A stretch of 64,000 bases of DNA, taken from contig JAJQDP010000001.1 of the NCBI GenBank assembly GCA_021202155.1, positions 1-64,000 on the forward strand, read 5' to 3'. The notes beneath the pieces are model-generated. The model saw nothing but the letters and a program-made list of their open reading frames with translations, was not told where the DNA came from and searched no databases. How positions within the stretch are numbered: the first letter of the stretch is position 1; the number at the start of each line of letters is the position of its first letter. Both the position numbers and the translations under genes were made by a program. This DNA comes from Oscillospiraceae bacterium. GTDB lineage: Bacteria > Bacillota > Clostridia > Oscillospirales > Ruminococcaceae. Positions 42,050-50,808 of this stretch are shown in pieces.

Positions 42050-43297
42050 TTATTCAATCGAAAGATATTCTTCCGGAATGTAACTGAGTACCTTGTCGAT
42101 AGTGTCCTGAGTGAATCCTGAGCAACCGTGCGCTGACAACAGGTCGTCGGTATACGTCGCATACGATTCAATGTGAATGTTCGAGTAGTTGTAGCCGTAC
42201 TGAGTGATGATGGGAATCGCCTTGACATTCTCGATGGTGACCTCGCCGGTGTCCATGTTCTTGGTGACTTCAAGCTTTCCAATGATACCGACCATTGCAA
42301 GCGGGTCAGCCATCGCAGAGACCAAGTTCCCAAGCCCATAGAAGACAAATGCCTGCCCGCCGTCCGGCTTGTCTATGTACTCCATAGTTTCTACTGTGTG
42401 CGCCTGAGTCCCGATGATGAGGTCTGCGCCCCACTCAACCAATTTCGGAGTGAAGGTTTTCTGTAAAGTAGACAGCTCATTCGAGACCTCCGTCCCATAG
42501 TGAACGGAAACAACGACGACATCCGCGATGCTGTCAGCATACCTGACCTGCTCCTCAATCAAATCCATATTCGCATCGGTGATTCTTATAATCCAGCACT
42601 CTGTGTCAGAGGGGAGATACAGCCCGTTCGTGTGCTCAGTGTAGCCTAAAAAAGCGAACGTGATGCCGTTAACCTCCATGGTGCGGATGATATTCATGTC
42701 CTCTTCGCTCTCATAAGCCCCGTAGCAGATGACTCCGTCCTGTTCCTTCCAGAAGTTAAGGGTAGATATGAGTCCGGTTTCACCTCTGTCTAAAACATGG
42801 TTGTTTCCTATTGACATGACGTTGAATCCGAGGTCGACCATCTTTCTTCCCAAATCACCAGGCGAGCAGAAATTCGGGTAGTCGCTCGGCTCGAGCTCGT
42901 CGGTGACGATGGTCTCCTGGTTTAAAATCGCAATATCGACTCCCTCAAGATAGCCTTCGATGCTCTCGTAGACATAGTCAAAGTCATAGCCGTTCTCGTC
43001 GCCGTTGGCTTTTGCTCTTCTGTGCGCCTGATTGTAGATAGACGAGTGTATGAGATTGTCTCCAGCGCAAAGAAGGCTCACAGTCCTTATGTCCGGCTCA
43101 GGCTCGGCAGTTGTGACGGTGGTAGCCTCAGTCGTGACGGTGGTAGCCGCGGTGGTAGCTTCTGTGGCGGCGGTAGTAGCTTCTGTGACCTTGCCGGTTG
43201 TGGTCTCCGACGGGTTATCCTCGACCAAATTGGTGCAGGCGACAGTGGTCATCAGGCAGGTAGCCGCAACTATTGTCGCAAAAATTCTTTTAAGCAT
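42050..43297 (-). CDS. CapA-family metallophosphatase lipoprotein
   Basis: A 415-aa lipoprotein (lipobox TVAC, Cys at about 21) with a Thr/Ala/Glu-rich spacer (about 33-72) and a CapA/PgsA-like metallophosphatase domain: LLCAGDNLIHSS, ILNQETIV, SIGNNHVLDRGETG, VVSVHYGTE, IIGTQAHTVE and FYGLGNLVSAM. The family is linked to poly-gamma-glutamate capsules, but no CapBC/PgsBC genes are nearby, so another envelope polymer is possible. The Thr-rich spacer resembles that of the NAGPA-type protein at 48800-49900. Confidence 0.85.
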   Translation of the reverse strand: MLKRIFATIVAATCLMTTVACTNLVEDNPSETTTGKVTEATTAATEATTAATTVTTEATTVTTAEPEPDIRTVSLLCAGDNLIHSSIYNQAHRRAKANGDENGYDFDYVYESIEGYLEGVDIAILNQETIVTDELEPSDYPNFCSPGDLGRKMVDLGFNVMSIGNNHVLDRGETGLISTLNFWKEQDGVICYGAYESEEDMNIIRTMEVNGITFAFLGYTEHTNGLYLPSDTECWIIRITDANMDLIEEQVRYADSIADVVVVSVHYGTEVSNELSTLQKTFTPKLVEWGADLIIGTQAHTVETMEYIDKPDGGQAFVFYGLGNLVSAMADPLAMVGIIGKLEVTKNMDTGEVTIENVKAIPIITQYGYNYSNIHIESYATYTDDLLSAHGCSGFTQDTIDKVLSYIPEEYLSIE

Positions 43298-43332
43298 ACT
43301 GGTACTCCATATTTCTTTTCATTTTCAGAAGT

Positions 43333-43361
43333 ATTATAACAAAAATCCTGCCGAAAAACAA
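43333..43361 (-). promoter_or_regulatory. Promoter of the CapA-GH31-MGMT unit
   Basis: Minus strand TTGTTT (43361-43356), 17-bp spacer, TATAAT (43338-43333). Confidence 0.75.
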
Positions 43362-43395
43362 TACCGAACTTGAGTTTTGCCACAACTTTTCACAT

Positions 43396-43433
43396 AAAAA
43401 ATAAAACAGCCGGAGGCATTTAAACCTCCGGCT
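43396..43433 (-). terminator. uxuA-uxuB terminator
   Basis: Minus strand AGCCGGAGG pairs with CCTCCGGCT (plus 43408-43416 and 43425-43433), then GTTTTATTTTTT. Confidence 0.9.
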
Positions 43434-43449
43434 AAGATTCTTATATCGG

Positions 43450-45051
43450 TTATCCGAGATATTCCTTGAGAGTTGCCCTTACAGCACCAGCTCCGGAAAC
43501 CTCCTTAAGGAAGATTTCAGTAATCTTCTTCGAGAGCCCGTTTGCAACCAGATCAGTTCCAAAAATCTGAGCGTTCGAGAGAATCTTATCAAGCTTGTCT
43601 CCGACCGTTTCCGGCTTTCCAAGCTCGATTCCTTCTAAGTGAGCTCTTAACTCGTCCTTCAATGGGTCATTTGAAATCTCCATAGCCTCGCCGTTGTCGT
43701 CGACGCCCAAGAGGTATCTGAGCCATCCTGCAATTGCAAGCGGAACAGCCGTAAGCTTCTCTACATCTCCATTAGCCTCATAGCTCTTGATGGTCTCGCC
43801 AAAACGGATTCCGACCTTCTGAGAGGTGTCGGTGGCGATTCTTTGCGGAGCATCCGGCATGAACGGGTTCGGAAGTCTTTCGTTGATGACTTCGTCTATG
43901 AATGCCTTTGGCGAGAGGATTCCCGGGTCGGTGACAACCGGCAAGCCCTCGTCATAGCCTAACTTCTTTATGAGCTTGACCAAGTCTTCGTCCTTCATCT
44001 CCTCACAGATGAGGGTATATCCCAGGAGGCAACCATAGACCGCAAGCGCGGTGTGAAGGGGATTTAAGCATGTAGTGACCTTCATTCTCTCGACGTTGTT
44101 GACGGTGTCGCGGTCGGTCATGTATACTCCGGCTTTTTCGAGGGCAGGGCGCGAGTTCGGGAAGCTGTCCTCGATGACGAGATACTGCGGCTTCTCTGCG
44201 TTGACAAAAGGCGCAATAAAGGTCTTCTTTGAAGTGATGATGGGGGACATCTCCTCAAGCCCGGCGTCAGTGAGGATAGCCTCGACCTTCTCGGACGGAC
44301 GGGGAGTAATCTTGTCAATCATGCTCCACGGGAATGTGACGTACATTCCGTCATCAAGATATTCGACAAAATCATAGTCGGCAAGTCCGTTTTTAACCCA
44401 GCCGTTAGCAATGGTCAAGACGGAGGACTTGAGTTTTTCGCCGTTATGAGAGCAGTTGTCCATGCTTACAAGTGCTATCGGGAACGCACCCGCTCTGTAT
44501 CTTTCGAGCATCAAAGCTGTGACAAAGCTCATGGCGTGTCTTGCGTGTGTGGGTCCTTCCTTGATGTCAGCCTGAACCAAAGGCGTGAGCTCACCCTGAG
44601 AGTTTGTGACGGCATAGCCCTTTTCGGTAATGGTGAAGCTGATCATCTGCAGTGAGGGATTTCTTGCGATCTCGTAGAACCTCTCCATCTCAGCTTCGTC
44701 GGTGATGTCAGCCTTGAGAGCTTCGCAGACAGAGGCTATAACCTCGCTTTCGACCGAGCCGTCGGGCAATAGACTTGCGCTGACCGTGAGGTTGTCGTGA
44801 GCCTTGAAGATGCTATCGATAATCTCATAGTCGAATGTATCAGCCGCTATGATTCCGGTATCGGCAAGACCATCGTTGAGAAGGCTCTGCTGTAAGCTCG
44901 CGATAAACCCTCTGAAAATGTTACCTGCACCAAAGTGAAGCCAGACAGGGTTCTTGTGAGTGTTCTCAGTGACCTTTTCTACGTCATACTTGGGAAGCTT
45001 AATCTCTCCCCAGGCTTCCGTGTTTTTAAGTGAATCCAAACAGAGTTTCAT
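43450..45051 (-). CDS. uxuB: Fructuronate reductase (mannitol dehydrogenase family)
   Basis: Interconverts D-fructuronate and D-mannonate with NADH. The 533-aa protein has the mannitol-dehydrogenase-family N-terminus (WLHFGAGNIFRGFIASL), a VSMDNCSHNGEKL segment and the C-terminal LHTALAVYGCLLGY helix. A TDRDTVNNVERMKVTTCLN region matches UxuB rather than UxaB, but tagaturonate reductase is a close alternative. It begins 1 bp after uxuA, so the pair is translationally linked and acts in consecutive hexuronate steps. Confidence 0.9.
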   Translation of the reverse strand: MKLCLDSLKNTEAWGEIKLPKYDVEKVTENTHKNPVWLHFGAGNIFRGFIASLQQSLLNDGLADTGIIAADTFDYEIIDSIFKAHDNLTVSASLLPDGSVESEVIASVCEALKADITDEAEMERFYEIARNPSLQMISFTITEKGYAVTNSQGELTPLVQADIKEGPTHARHAMSFVTALMLERYRAGAFPIALVSMDNCSHNGEKLKSSVLTIANGWVKNGLADYDFVEYLDDGMYVTFPWSMIDKITPRPSEKVEAILTDAGLEEMSPIITSKKTFIAPFVNAEKPQYLVIEDSFPNSRPALEKAGVYMTDRDTVNNVERMKVTTCLNPLHTALAVYGCLLGYTLICEEMKDEDLVKLIKKLGYDEGLPVVTDPGILSPKAFIDEVINERLPNPFMPDAPQRIATDTSQKVGIRFGETIKSYEANGDVEKLTAVPLAIAGWLRYLLGVDDNGEAMEISNDPLKDELRAHLEGIELGKPETVGDKLDKILSNAQIFGTDLVANGLSKKITEIFLKEVSGAGAVRATLKEYLG

Positions 45052-45052
45052 T

Positions 45053-46138
45053 TTATTTGCACTCCTTTTTAGATTTATCTATGGCTTCCCAGAGACCGTT
45101 GAGGTAGCAAACTCCCAACGCTCTGTCGTAAAGACCATAGCCCGGTCTTCCGGTTTCTCCCCAAATCATTCTGCCGTGGTCGGGGCGGATGTAGGTATCG
45201 GGGCAGACCTCGTATATTGCCTTCATAATCTCGTACATGTCGAGCTCGCCGTTGGATGAAAGGTGGCTTGTCTCACAGAATCTGCGATCAGATCCTAAGT
45301 GCTTTATATTTCTTACATGCATACAGCCTATCTTACCCATCTCGCCGAAGTGGCGGATGATTGAAACGACGTCGTTTTCGGTATTAGAGCCAAGTGAACC
45401 GGTGCAGAGGCAGAGGGTATTGCAGGGACTGTCGACTAAGCCCACAATCTTGTCATAGCCTTCCTGGGTGTGAGCAAGTCTCGGAAGACCGAAAATCTTC
45501 CATCCCGGGTCGTCCGGATGACAAGCCATAACAACTCCGCACTCCTCGCAGGTCGGGATAATACCCTCCAAGAAGTACTTGTAGTTCGCAAGTAACTGCT
45601 CCTCATCGACGCTCTCATACTGCTTCAGAACCTTCTCAAGGTCAGCAAGTCTTTCAGGCTCCCAGCCGGGGAGGGTGAAGCCGTTCGAGTCCTCAGCGGT
45701 TTTCCTGACTATCTCAAGAGGAGTCATGCTTCCAAGCTCTTCTTCATCGTAGTACATGCTTGTAGAACCGTCGGGATTCGGCTTCGCAAGGTCTGTTCTA
45801 AGCCAGTCAAGAACCGGCATGAAGTTGTATACTATGCACTTGACGCCATACTTTGCAAGGTTTCTTATTGTAATGCAGTAGTTTTCAATGTACTTGTCTC
45901 TTGTGGGAAGACCAAGCTTGATGTCCTCGTGGACGTTGACGCTCTCGATGACCTCGCACTCAAGCCCGGCGGCGTGAACCTCGTCGATATAAGTCTTGAT
46001 TTCCTCCTCGGTCCAAACCTCGCCTGCCGCCTTGTAGTCAAGTACTCCCATAAGTCCACTCACGTTCGGAATCTGGCGAATCTGCGAAAGGGTAACGCTG
46101 TCGCTGTCATGCCCGAACCACCTGAATGTCATTTTCAA
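45053..46138 (-). CDS. uxuA: Mannonate dehydratase
   Basis: Dehydrates D-mannonate to 2-keto-3-deoxygluconate. The protein (361 aa from the chosen start) has [22 protein letters not shown], the [15 protein letters not shown] metal and substrate site and [12 protein letters not shown] near the end, all UxuA signatures. Starts at GTG 46147, TTG 46138 or ATG 46132 are possible. AAAGG lies only a few bases from the GTG, and the TTG gives the family MKMTFRW start, so TTG is favoured. It is divergent from eda and forms an operon with uxuB. Confidence 0.88.
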   Translation of the reverse strand: MKMTFRWFGHDSDSVTLSQIRQIPNVSGLMGVLDYKAAGEVWTEEEIKTYIDEVHAAGLECEVIESVNVHEDIKLGLPTRDKYIENYCITIRNLAKYGVKCIVYNFMPVLDWLRTDLAKPNPDGSTSMYYDEEELGSMTPLEIVRKTAEDSNGFTLPGWEPERLADLEKVLKQYESVDEEQLLANYKYFLEGIIPTCEECGVVMACHPDDPGWKIFGLPRLAHTQEGYDKIVGLVDSPCNTLCLCTGSLGSNTENDVVSIIRHFGEMGKIGCMHVRNIKHLGSDRRFCETSHLSSNGELDMYEIMKAIYEVCPDTYIRPDHGRMIWGETGRPGYGLYDRALGVCYLNGLWEAIDKSKKECK

Positions 46139-46176
46139 ATTACTCACAGCCTTTCAATATTTTATTAAGCTTTGCA

Positions 46177-46189
46177 CCCGGAATCCGGG
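46177..46189. promoter_or_regulatory. Palindromic site in the uxuA leader
   Basis: The 13-bp palindrome CCCGGA-A-TCCGGG lies downstream of the uxuA start point region and before its ribosome binding site. It could be an operator for a hexuronate regulator or an RNA hairpin. Confidence 0.45.
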
Positions 46190-46213
46190 ACTCAAGCAAA
46201 TTTCACTGTTTCA

Positions 46214-46242
46214 CAAGATAATAATAGCATTTTGCACGACTC
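46214..46242 (-). promoter_or_regulatory. uxuA-uxuB promoter
   Basis: Minus strand TTGAAA, 17-bp spacer, TATTAT, reading towards uxuA, with an A/T-rich region upstream. Confidence 0.75.
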
Positions 46243-46300
46243 TTTTCAAGACCTTTCTGTATATTTTATAGACTTTTTTGTAATTTTAATAGAAGCATTA

Positions 46301-46329
46301 TTGACAATCAGCCCTGAAGTATTTATAAT
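46301..46329 (+). promoter_or_regulatory. eda-kdgK promoter
   Basis: Perfect TTGACA (46301-46306), 17-bp spacer, TATAAT (46324-46329). It is divergent to the uxuA promoter. Confidence 0.85.
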
Positions 46330-46366
46330 TAGGGTGTAATAAAATTTCAAAGGAGCGGATAAAGCG

Positions 46367-47326
46367 ATGTCTTATCAAGCTATTGCAGATAAAATTTATA
46401 ATCTCGGAATCCTCCCCGTAATCGCAATTGAGGATGCCGACAAGGCTGTACCTCTTGCCAAGGCTCTTTGTGACGGCGGTCTCCCGGCGGCTGAAATCAC
46501 CTTCAGAACAGCCTGCGCCAAGGACGCCATCATGAGAATAAGAAAAGAGCTTCCCGACATGCTCGTAGGAGCGGGAACAGTTCTTACAAAAGAGCAGGTC
46601 GACGACGCACTTGAAGCGGGAGTAGAATTCATTGTAACCCCCGGCTTCAATCCGGAGATAGTCAAGTATGCACTTTCAAAGGGTGCAGTCATCATGCCCG
46701 GAACAGCAACTCCCGGCGAAATGGAGCAGGCTATGAGCTTGGGTCTTGACATAGTCAAGTTCTTCCCGGCTGAGCAGAACGGTGGTCTCGCAAAACTCAA
46801 GGCAGTCTCCGCACCCTATCAGAAGCTAAGATTCATCCCGACCGGCGGAGTAAATGCCACAAATTTGGTCGATTACATCAAGTTCAATAAGATAATCGCC
46901 TGTGGCGGCACATGGATGGTCAAGAAGGACTTAATCGATGCCGGAAACTGGGCTGAAATCACAAGGCTCACCAAGGAAGCAGTCCACGCAATGCTTGGTC
47001 TTGAGTTTGCACACATGGGAATCAACTGCGACGCTCCCGAGGAAGCACTCAAGGCGGCACAGCTTCTTGAGACGATGTTCGGCTTCGGATATAACGAGGG
47101 CAATTCGTCCGTCTTCACAGCGGATAAGAAGATCGAAATCTGCAAGACCCCGAAGCCCGGCAAGTACGGTCACATCGCAATCGCGACGAATTCGACAGCC
47201 CGTGCGGTTGCATACTTCAAGTCACAGGGCTACGAATTTGCGGACGAGTCCACAATCCCGACCGGTGCGGTATACTTCAAGGACGAATTCATGGGCTTCG
47301 CAATTCATCTTGTACAGAAAAAGTAA
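46367..47326 (+). CDS. eda: KDPG/KHG aldolase fused to a VOC-like domain
   Basis: Cleaves 2-keto-3-deoxy-6-phosphogluconate to pyruvate and glyceraldehyde 3-phosphate. Residues 1-about 210 are a class I aldolase: AEITFRTACAKDAI with Glu in the acid site, GAGTVLTKEQVDDA, VTPGFNPE, FFPAEQ and the Schiff-base Lys region, then FIPTGGVN. Residues about 215-319 (FAHMGINCDAPEEAL to GFAIHLVQ) form an extra domain like one VOC/glyoxalase module. The single-domain aldolase is about 210 aa, so this is a fusion. It is followed after 17 bp by kdgK. Confidence 0.9.
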   Translation: MSYQAIADKIYNLGILPVIAIEDADKAVPLAKALCDGGLPAAEITFRTACAKDAIMRIRKELPDMLVGAGTVLTKEQVDDALEAGVEFIVTPGFNPEIVKYALSKGAVIMPGTATPGEMEQAMSLGLDIVKFFPAEQNGGLAKLKAVSAPYQKLRFIPTGGVNATNLVDYIKFNKIIACGGTWMVKKDLIDAGNWAEITRLTKEAVHAMLGLEFAHMGINCDAPEEALKAAQLLETMFGFGYNEGNSSVFTADKKIEICKTPKPGKYGHIAIATNSTARAVAYFKSQGYEFADESTIPTGAVYFKDEFMGFAIHLVQKK

Positions 47327-47343
47327 TATAGGAGGACAAAGTA

Positions 47344-48369
47344 ATGGGAAATAAGGCAGTAACCTTCGGCGAAATTATGCTCAGGCTCAACCCGGAGGGA
47401 TATTTAAGATTTTTGCAGGCTAACACCTATGAGGCTACCTTCGGCGGAGGAGAGGCAAACGTTGCGGTTTCGCTCGCCAACTATGGCGTGGACGCTTCGT
47501 TCGTCACAAAGCTTCCCAAGCACGAAATAGGTCAGGCGGCTGTCAATGAACTCAGACGCTACGGCGTTGACACCTCTGACATCCTGAGAGGCGGCGACAG
47601 AGTCGGAATCTACTTCGCCGAGAAGGGTGCGTCCCAGAGACCGTCAAAGGTCATCTACGACAGAGCCTACAGTGCAATTTCACTTGCAAAGCGCGACGAA
47701 TTCGACTGGGACAAGATTTTTGAGGGTGCCAAGTGGTTCCACTTCACCGGTATCACTCCGGCTCTCGGCGGCGAGCTCCCCGAGATATGCCTCGACGCTG
47801 TCAAAGCCGCACACGCTAAGGGCGTAACGGTAAGCTGTGACCTCAACTATAGAAAGAAGCTTTGGACTAGGGAGCAGGCTCGTGAGTGCATGAGTAAGAT
47901 TGTACCTTATGTCGACGTCTGCATCTCTAACGAGGAGGACGCCAAGGACGTCTTCGGAATTGAAGCCGAGAACACCGACATCGACTCCGGCAAGCTCAAC
48001 CACGAGGGCTACATCAGCGTAGCTCGCCAGCTCCACGAGAGATTCGGTTGCAGTCATGTCGCAATCACACTTCGCTCCTCAATCTCCGCAAACGACAACG
48101 ACTGGGCAGGTATGCTCTATACCGGCGACAACGCCTACTTCTCGAAGCAGTACCACATGCACATCGTCGACCGTGTCGGCGGAGGAGACAGCTTCGGCGG
48201 CGGACTCATCTATTCACTTATGAATGATTACGAGCCCCAGAAGGCAATCGATTTCGCAGTCGCGGCTTCCTGCCTCAAGCACTCCATCGAGCATGACTTC
48301 AATCTCTGCTCCGTAGCTGAGGTTGAATCACTTGCCGGCGGCAACGCATCAGGAAGAGTTCAGAGATAA
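47344..48369 (+). CDS. kdgK: 2-keto-3-deoxygluconate kinase
   Basis: Phosphorylates KDG made by UxuA to KDPG, the substrate of the adjoining aldolase. The 341-aa PfkB-family protein has EIMLRLNPEGYLRF, GGGEANVAVSLANYG (substrate site) and the C-terminal anion hole VGGGDSFGGGLIYSL, where Asp is the catalytic base. The GGGDSFGGG form differs slightly from the canonical GAGDAFxxG. It follows eda with an AGGAGG site. Confidence 0.92.
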   Translation: MGNKAVTFGEIMLRLNPEGYLRFLQANTYEATFGGGEANVAVSLANYGVDASFVTKLPKHEIGQAAVNELRRYGVDTSDILRGGDRVGIYFAEKGASQRPSKVIYDRAYSAISLAKRDEFDWDKIFEGAKWFHFTGITPALGGELPEICLDAVKAAHAKGVTVSCDLNYRKKLWTREQARECMSKIVPYVDVCISNEEDAKDVFGIEAENTDIDSGKLNHEGYISVARQLHERFGCSHVAITLRSSISANDNDWAGMLYTGDNAYFSKQYHMHIVDRVGGGDSFGGGLIYSLMNDYEPQKAIDFAVAASCLKHSIEHDFNLCSVAEVESLAGGNASGRVQR

Positions 48370-48391
48370 AATTCAAAGCTGTAATAAAAAC

Positions 48392-48423
48392 CGGACGAGG
48401 TTTCAAGCCTCGTCCGATTTTTT
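48392..48423. terminator. Bidirectional terminator overlapping the next gene's stop
   Basis: CGGACGAGG (48392-48400) pairs with CCTCGTCCG (48408-48416), then six T residues. The last codons and stop of the minus-strand gene ending at 48403 are encoded inside this hairpin. Confidence 0.88.
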
Positions 48424-48786
48424 CAGGGTTTTAATTATGGAGGATAGATACAGACAAACGGAAATAATTATGAGCCCGAACCCGACAACCCAGTATACCG
48501 CGGTCAACCGGTTCGTTGTCCCGTAAATTTTTAAAACTCCCGTGAATACCGAGCCAATTGAAAGTGCGGCAATTCCTGAGTTATAGAGATTATGTGACGC
48601 CCGGTTTGGAATGTGTTTCCCGAAGTATGCAAACAGAAAAGAGGGAAGTGCACCGCCCGCGAGGGGAATCGCAAAGGCATAAATCATATAGTATGAGTAA
48701 ACCTCGTGGCTGAAAATCTCGTAGACAGCACCGAAAAGTGCTAAGAAAAGCGAGCATCCGAGGTACACAAGTCCTGTTTTCATCAT
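48403..48786 (-). CDS. Small four-TM membrane protein, unknown function
   Basis: A 127-aa hydrophobic protein with four predicted helices and a short charged C-terminus. It is not recognised. The ATG at 48786 is chosen; the longer frame starts at TTG 48819 and overlaps the NAGPA gene. The start has only a weak AAAGG site. It is the third gene of a glycosyltransferase/NAGPA operon, so an envelope-glycan role is plausible. Confidence 0.65.
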   Translation of the reverse strand: MMKTGLVYLGCSLFLALFGAVYEIFSHEVYSYYMIYAFAIPLAGGALPSFLFAYFGKHIPNRASHNLYNSGIAALSIGSVFTGVLKIYGTTNRLTAVYWVVGFGLIIISVCLYLSSIIKTLKKSDEA

Positions 48787-48799
48787 GCCTTTTTTATGG

Positions 48800-49900
48800 T
48801 CAGTACCCGATGTAGACAATGTCGCTCACCTTCCTTTCCTTGATGGTCTTGCCGGAGGAGGTGGGATTATTTATAACCTCGCCGTTAAATACCATTGTGG
48901 ACGAACCGCCGCCGTCAAGGTTATACGCCGTCTCAACTCCCAGGCTCTGCATGAACTCTGCAAGTTCATACAAAGAAAGCCCTTCGCTCTCGTCCGTCCT
49001 TCCGTCTGCAACGACGAAAACATAGTGGAGATCATCTATGATGCCGATAGCTGTTCTTGGATTGCTTGTTTTCGCCTTTCCGACCTCTTCATCCTCTGTG
49101 ACGCTGATTTTGCCGCTCTGGACAAGAGCAGGACCAAACGAAAGCACCTGATATGCACCTGCGTTCAGAAGCTCCTCGGCGGTGACGTCGCTTTCTGAGA
49201 TAATCTCAAAGCTTCCGTCAGCATAGATAACCAAATCCTCGTTGTCGGAAGAGCCGGTGCTTCTGTATAAAACTCCGTTCCTTATGACATACCCTGTCTC
49301 CTGTGCACCGTAGTAGTCGCCGTTTATGGCTAAAATCGCTCCGACGCGCTCTGAAATATCAGAGGTCTTCTCGGTTACGTTCTTCCCATAAGCGTTCTTA
49401 GCGAACGCTGTCTGCAAGTATTCGGCAGAGGAGAGAACCACGTCCGCAACATAAACCGTAGTATCATTCTCCCTGTATTCGGTGATGGTGATAGTGATGT
49501 TCCCGTCGCTGTAGTAGCTGTCAGTGATTACAGTCTCAGCCTCAGTTGCGACAGTGGTAGCAGTTGTAGCGGCGGTAGTGGTCGCTGTTGTAGCGACGGT
49601 CGTCGTTACAGTTGTAGTCGCATCCGTGGCAGTGGAGGCAGTCGTAGTGGAAGCCTCGGTGGCTTCAGAAGTGGCTTCCGTCTCCTCGGAAGTGGTGATC
49701 TCTTCCGCTGTGGTTTCAACAGTAGTAGTTGTTTCCGGAACGGTGGTGATTTCTGTAACTTCGGTCACAGATGTTGTGACCTCGGGAATCTCTACCGTTT
49801 CATATACTGTTTCCAATACAAACGTATCAAGTGCTATATAAACAGTAAACCCGACAAGAGCAATAGTATATAAAATCGCCCAGATATGACGCCTGAACAT
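48800..49900 (-). CDS. Phosphodiester glycosidase (NAGPA-like) membrane protein
   Basis: A 366-aa protein: a membrane segment at about 7-27, a 100-residue Thr/Val/Ala/Glu-rich spacer, then a NAGPA-type domain (PF09992-like) with GAILAINGDYYGAQE, SNPRTAIGIID, VVADGRTDESEG and NLDGGGSSTMVFNG. NAGPA-like enzymes remove sugar from phosphodiester-linked glycans. The ATG at 49900 follows AGGAGG; the frame to 49999 is rejected. The low-complexity spacer would hold the enzyme away from the membrane, as in the CapA-like protein. Confidence 0.85.
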   Translation of the reverse strand: MFRRHIWAILYTIALVGFTVYIALDTFVLETVYETVEIPEVTTSVTEVTEITTVPETTTTVETTAEEITTSEETEATSEATEASTTTASTATDATTTVTTTVATTATTTAATTATTVATEAETVITDSYYSDGNITITITEYRENDTTVYVADVVLSSAEYLQTAFAKNAYGKNVTEKTSDISERVGAILAINGDYYGAQETGYVIRNGVLYRSTGSSDNEDLVIYADGSFEIISESDVTAEELLNAGAYQVLSFGPALVQSGKISVTEDEEVGKAKTSNPRTAIGIIDDLHYVFVVADGRTDESEGLSLYELAEFMQSLGVETAYNLDGGGSSTMVFNGEVINNPTSSGKTIKERKVSDIVYIGY

Positions 49901-49916
49901 ACTCACGCCTCCTGCT

Positions 49917-50615
49917 CTATTTCTCCTGCCACTCTTTTTTATGCCACATAAACCTGAAAATCTCCCGATATATCCTGATTGAATCCTTGACAGAATCAAA
50001 GTGCGAGGAGGAATTGCCGTCGATATAGATGGTCTTGATTTCCCGCTCCATGATTTTTATGCCCGATTCTGGGAGTATGAGAAGCATGTTCATCTCAAAT
50101 TCGTATCTCTTGCCGGGAATGTCCAGTATAATCGATATAAGACTACCAGAAAAAGCTCTGAGCCCTGCTCTGACTGAAACACCGGTAGCAAGACGATAGA
50201 TAAGTCTTGTGAGCGTGTTCCCGAATTGGCTTCTGTGTGGAACATCTTTGTCAAGGGCTCTGCTTCCGATGACCAGTGCATCTGTATTTTCTTCCGCAGT
50301 TTTTATTACCTTCAAAGCGTCAAGAGGGGAGTGCTGACCGTCGGCGTCCATGGTGACAACGGTGCAGTTTTCGCCATAGCGATTCTTAATGTATTTGAGC
50401 CCGGTTTTGAGAGCCGCGCCCTTGCCTCTGTTCACCGAATGGGTGAGTATCATCGCGTAGGTCGATGCTTTTATGAATATTTCTTCATATTCAGGAGAGC
50501 TCCCATCATTCACGACAATTATGTCGAATCCATCGGAGGTGAGCTCTTCAAGAAGATCAATAAGTCCTTCTGCCGGCTGATACGCAGGAATCAGGGCAAC
50601 CCGTGATTTTAACAT
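49917..50615 (-). CDS. Family 2 glycosyltransferase (polyprenyl-phosphate type)
   Basis: A 232-aa GT-A glycosyltransferase like dolichyl-phosphate mannosyltransferases. It starts VALIPAYQP, has DIIVVNDGSS, NRGKGAALKTG, the metal-binding DADGQHSPLDALK motif and GSRAL, with an amphipathic C-terminus and no clear TM. It probably charges a lipid carrier with a hexose. It lies 16 bp upstream of the NAGPA-like gene, so the pair may build and trim an envelope polymer. Confidence 0.87.
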   Translation of the reverse strand: MLKSRVALIPAYQPAEGLIDLLEELTSDGFDIIVVNDGSSPEYEEIFIKASTYAMILTHSVNRGKGAALKTGLKYIKNRYGENCTVVTMDADGQHSPLDALKVIKTAEENTDALVIGSRALDKDVPHRSQFGNTLTRLIYRLATGVSVRAGLRAFSGSLISIILDIPGKRYEFEMNMLLILPESGIKIMEREIKTIYIDGNSSSHFDSVKDSIRIYREIFRFMWHKKEWQEK

Positions 50616-50808
50616 GATAATTTTTCCTTTTCCAATCTTGTCTCATAGCAAGAATGTATGGTAATCCCGCCCGAACGAACACAAAACAGGAAGTGAGGGT
50701 GAAACGCTTAGTGGAGAATGTGAGGATGTTCATCCGGACGGGCTTTACCCGAAGTTAAGTTGTTGCGCTTTAAGCGCGTGGAGTAAGCAGGGACTGCGCT
50801 ATGCTTCC
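50616..50808. other. Spacer between the glycosyltransferase and Cthe_2159-like genes
   Basis: Two hairpins are seen, CGGG-CTTTA-CCCG (about 50739-50751) and the palindrome GCGCTTTAAGCGC (about 50765-50778). There is no clear T-tract, promoter consensus or ORF. It holds the 3' end of the large surface-protein transcript. Confidence 0.6.

Noticed and set aside
49524-49841. Plus-strand frame rich in Val and Ala
   Set aside because: It is the antisense of the Thr-rich spacer of the NAGPA-like gene.
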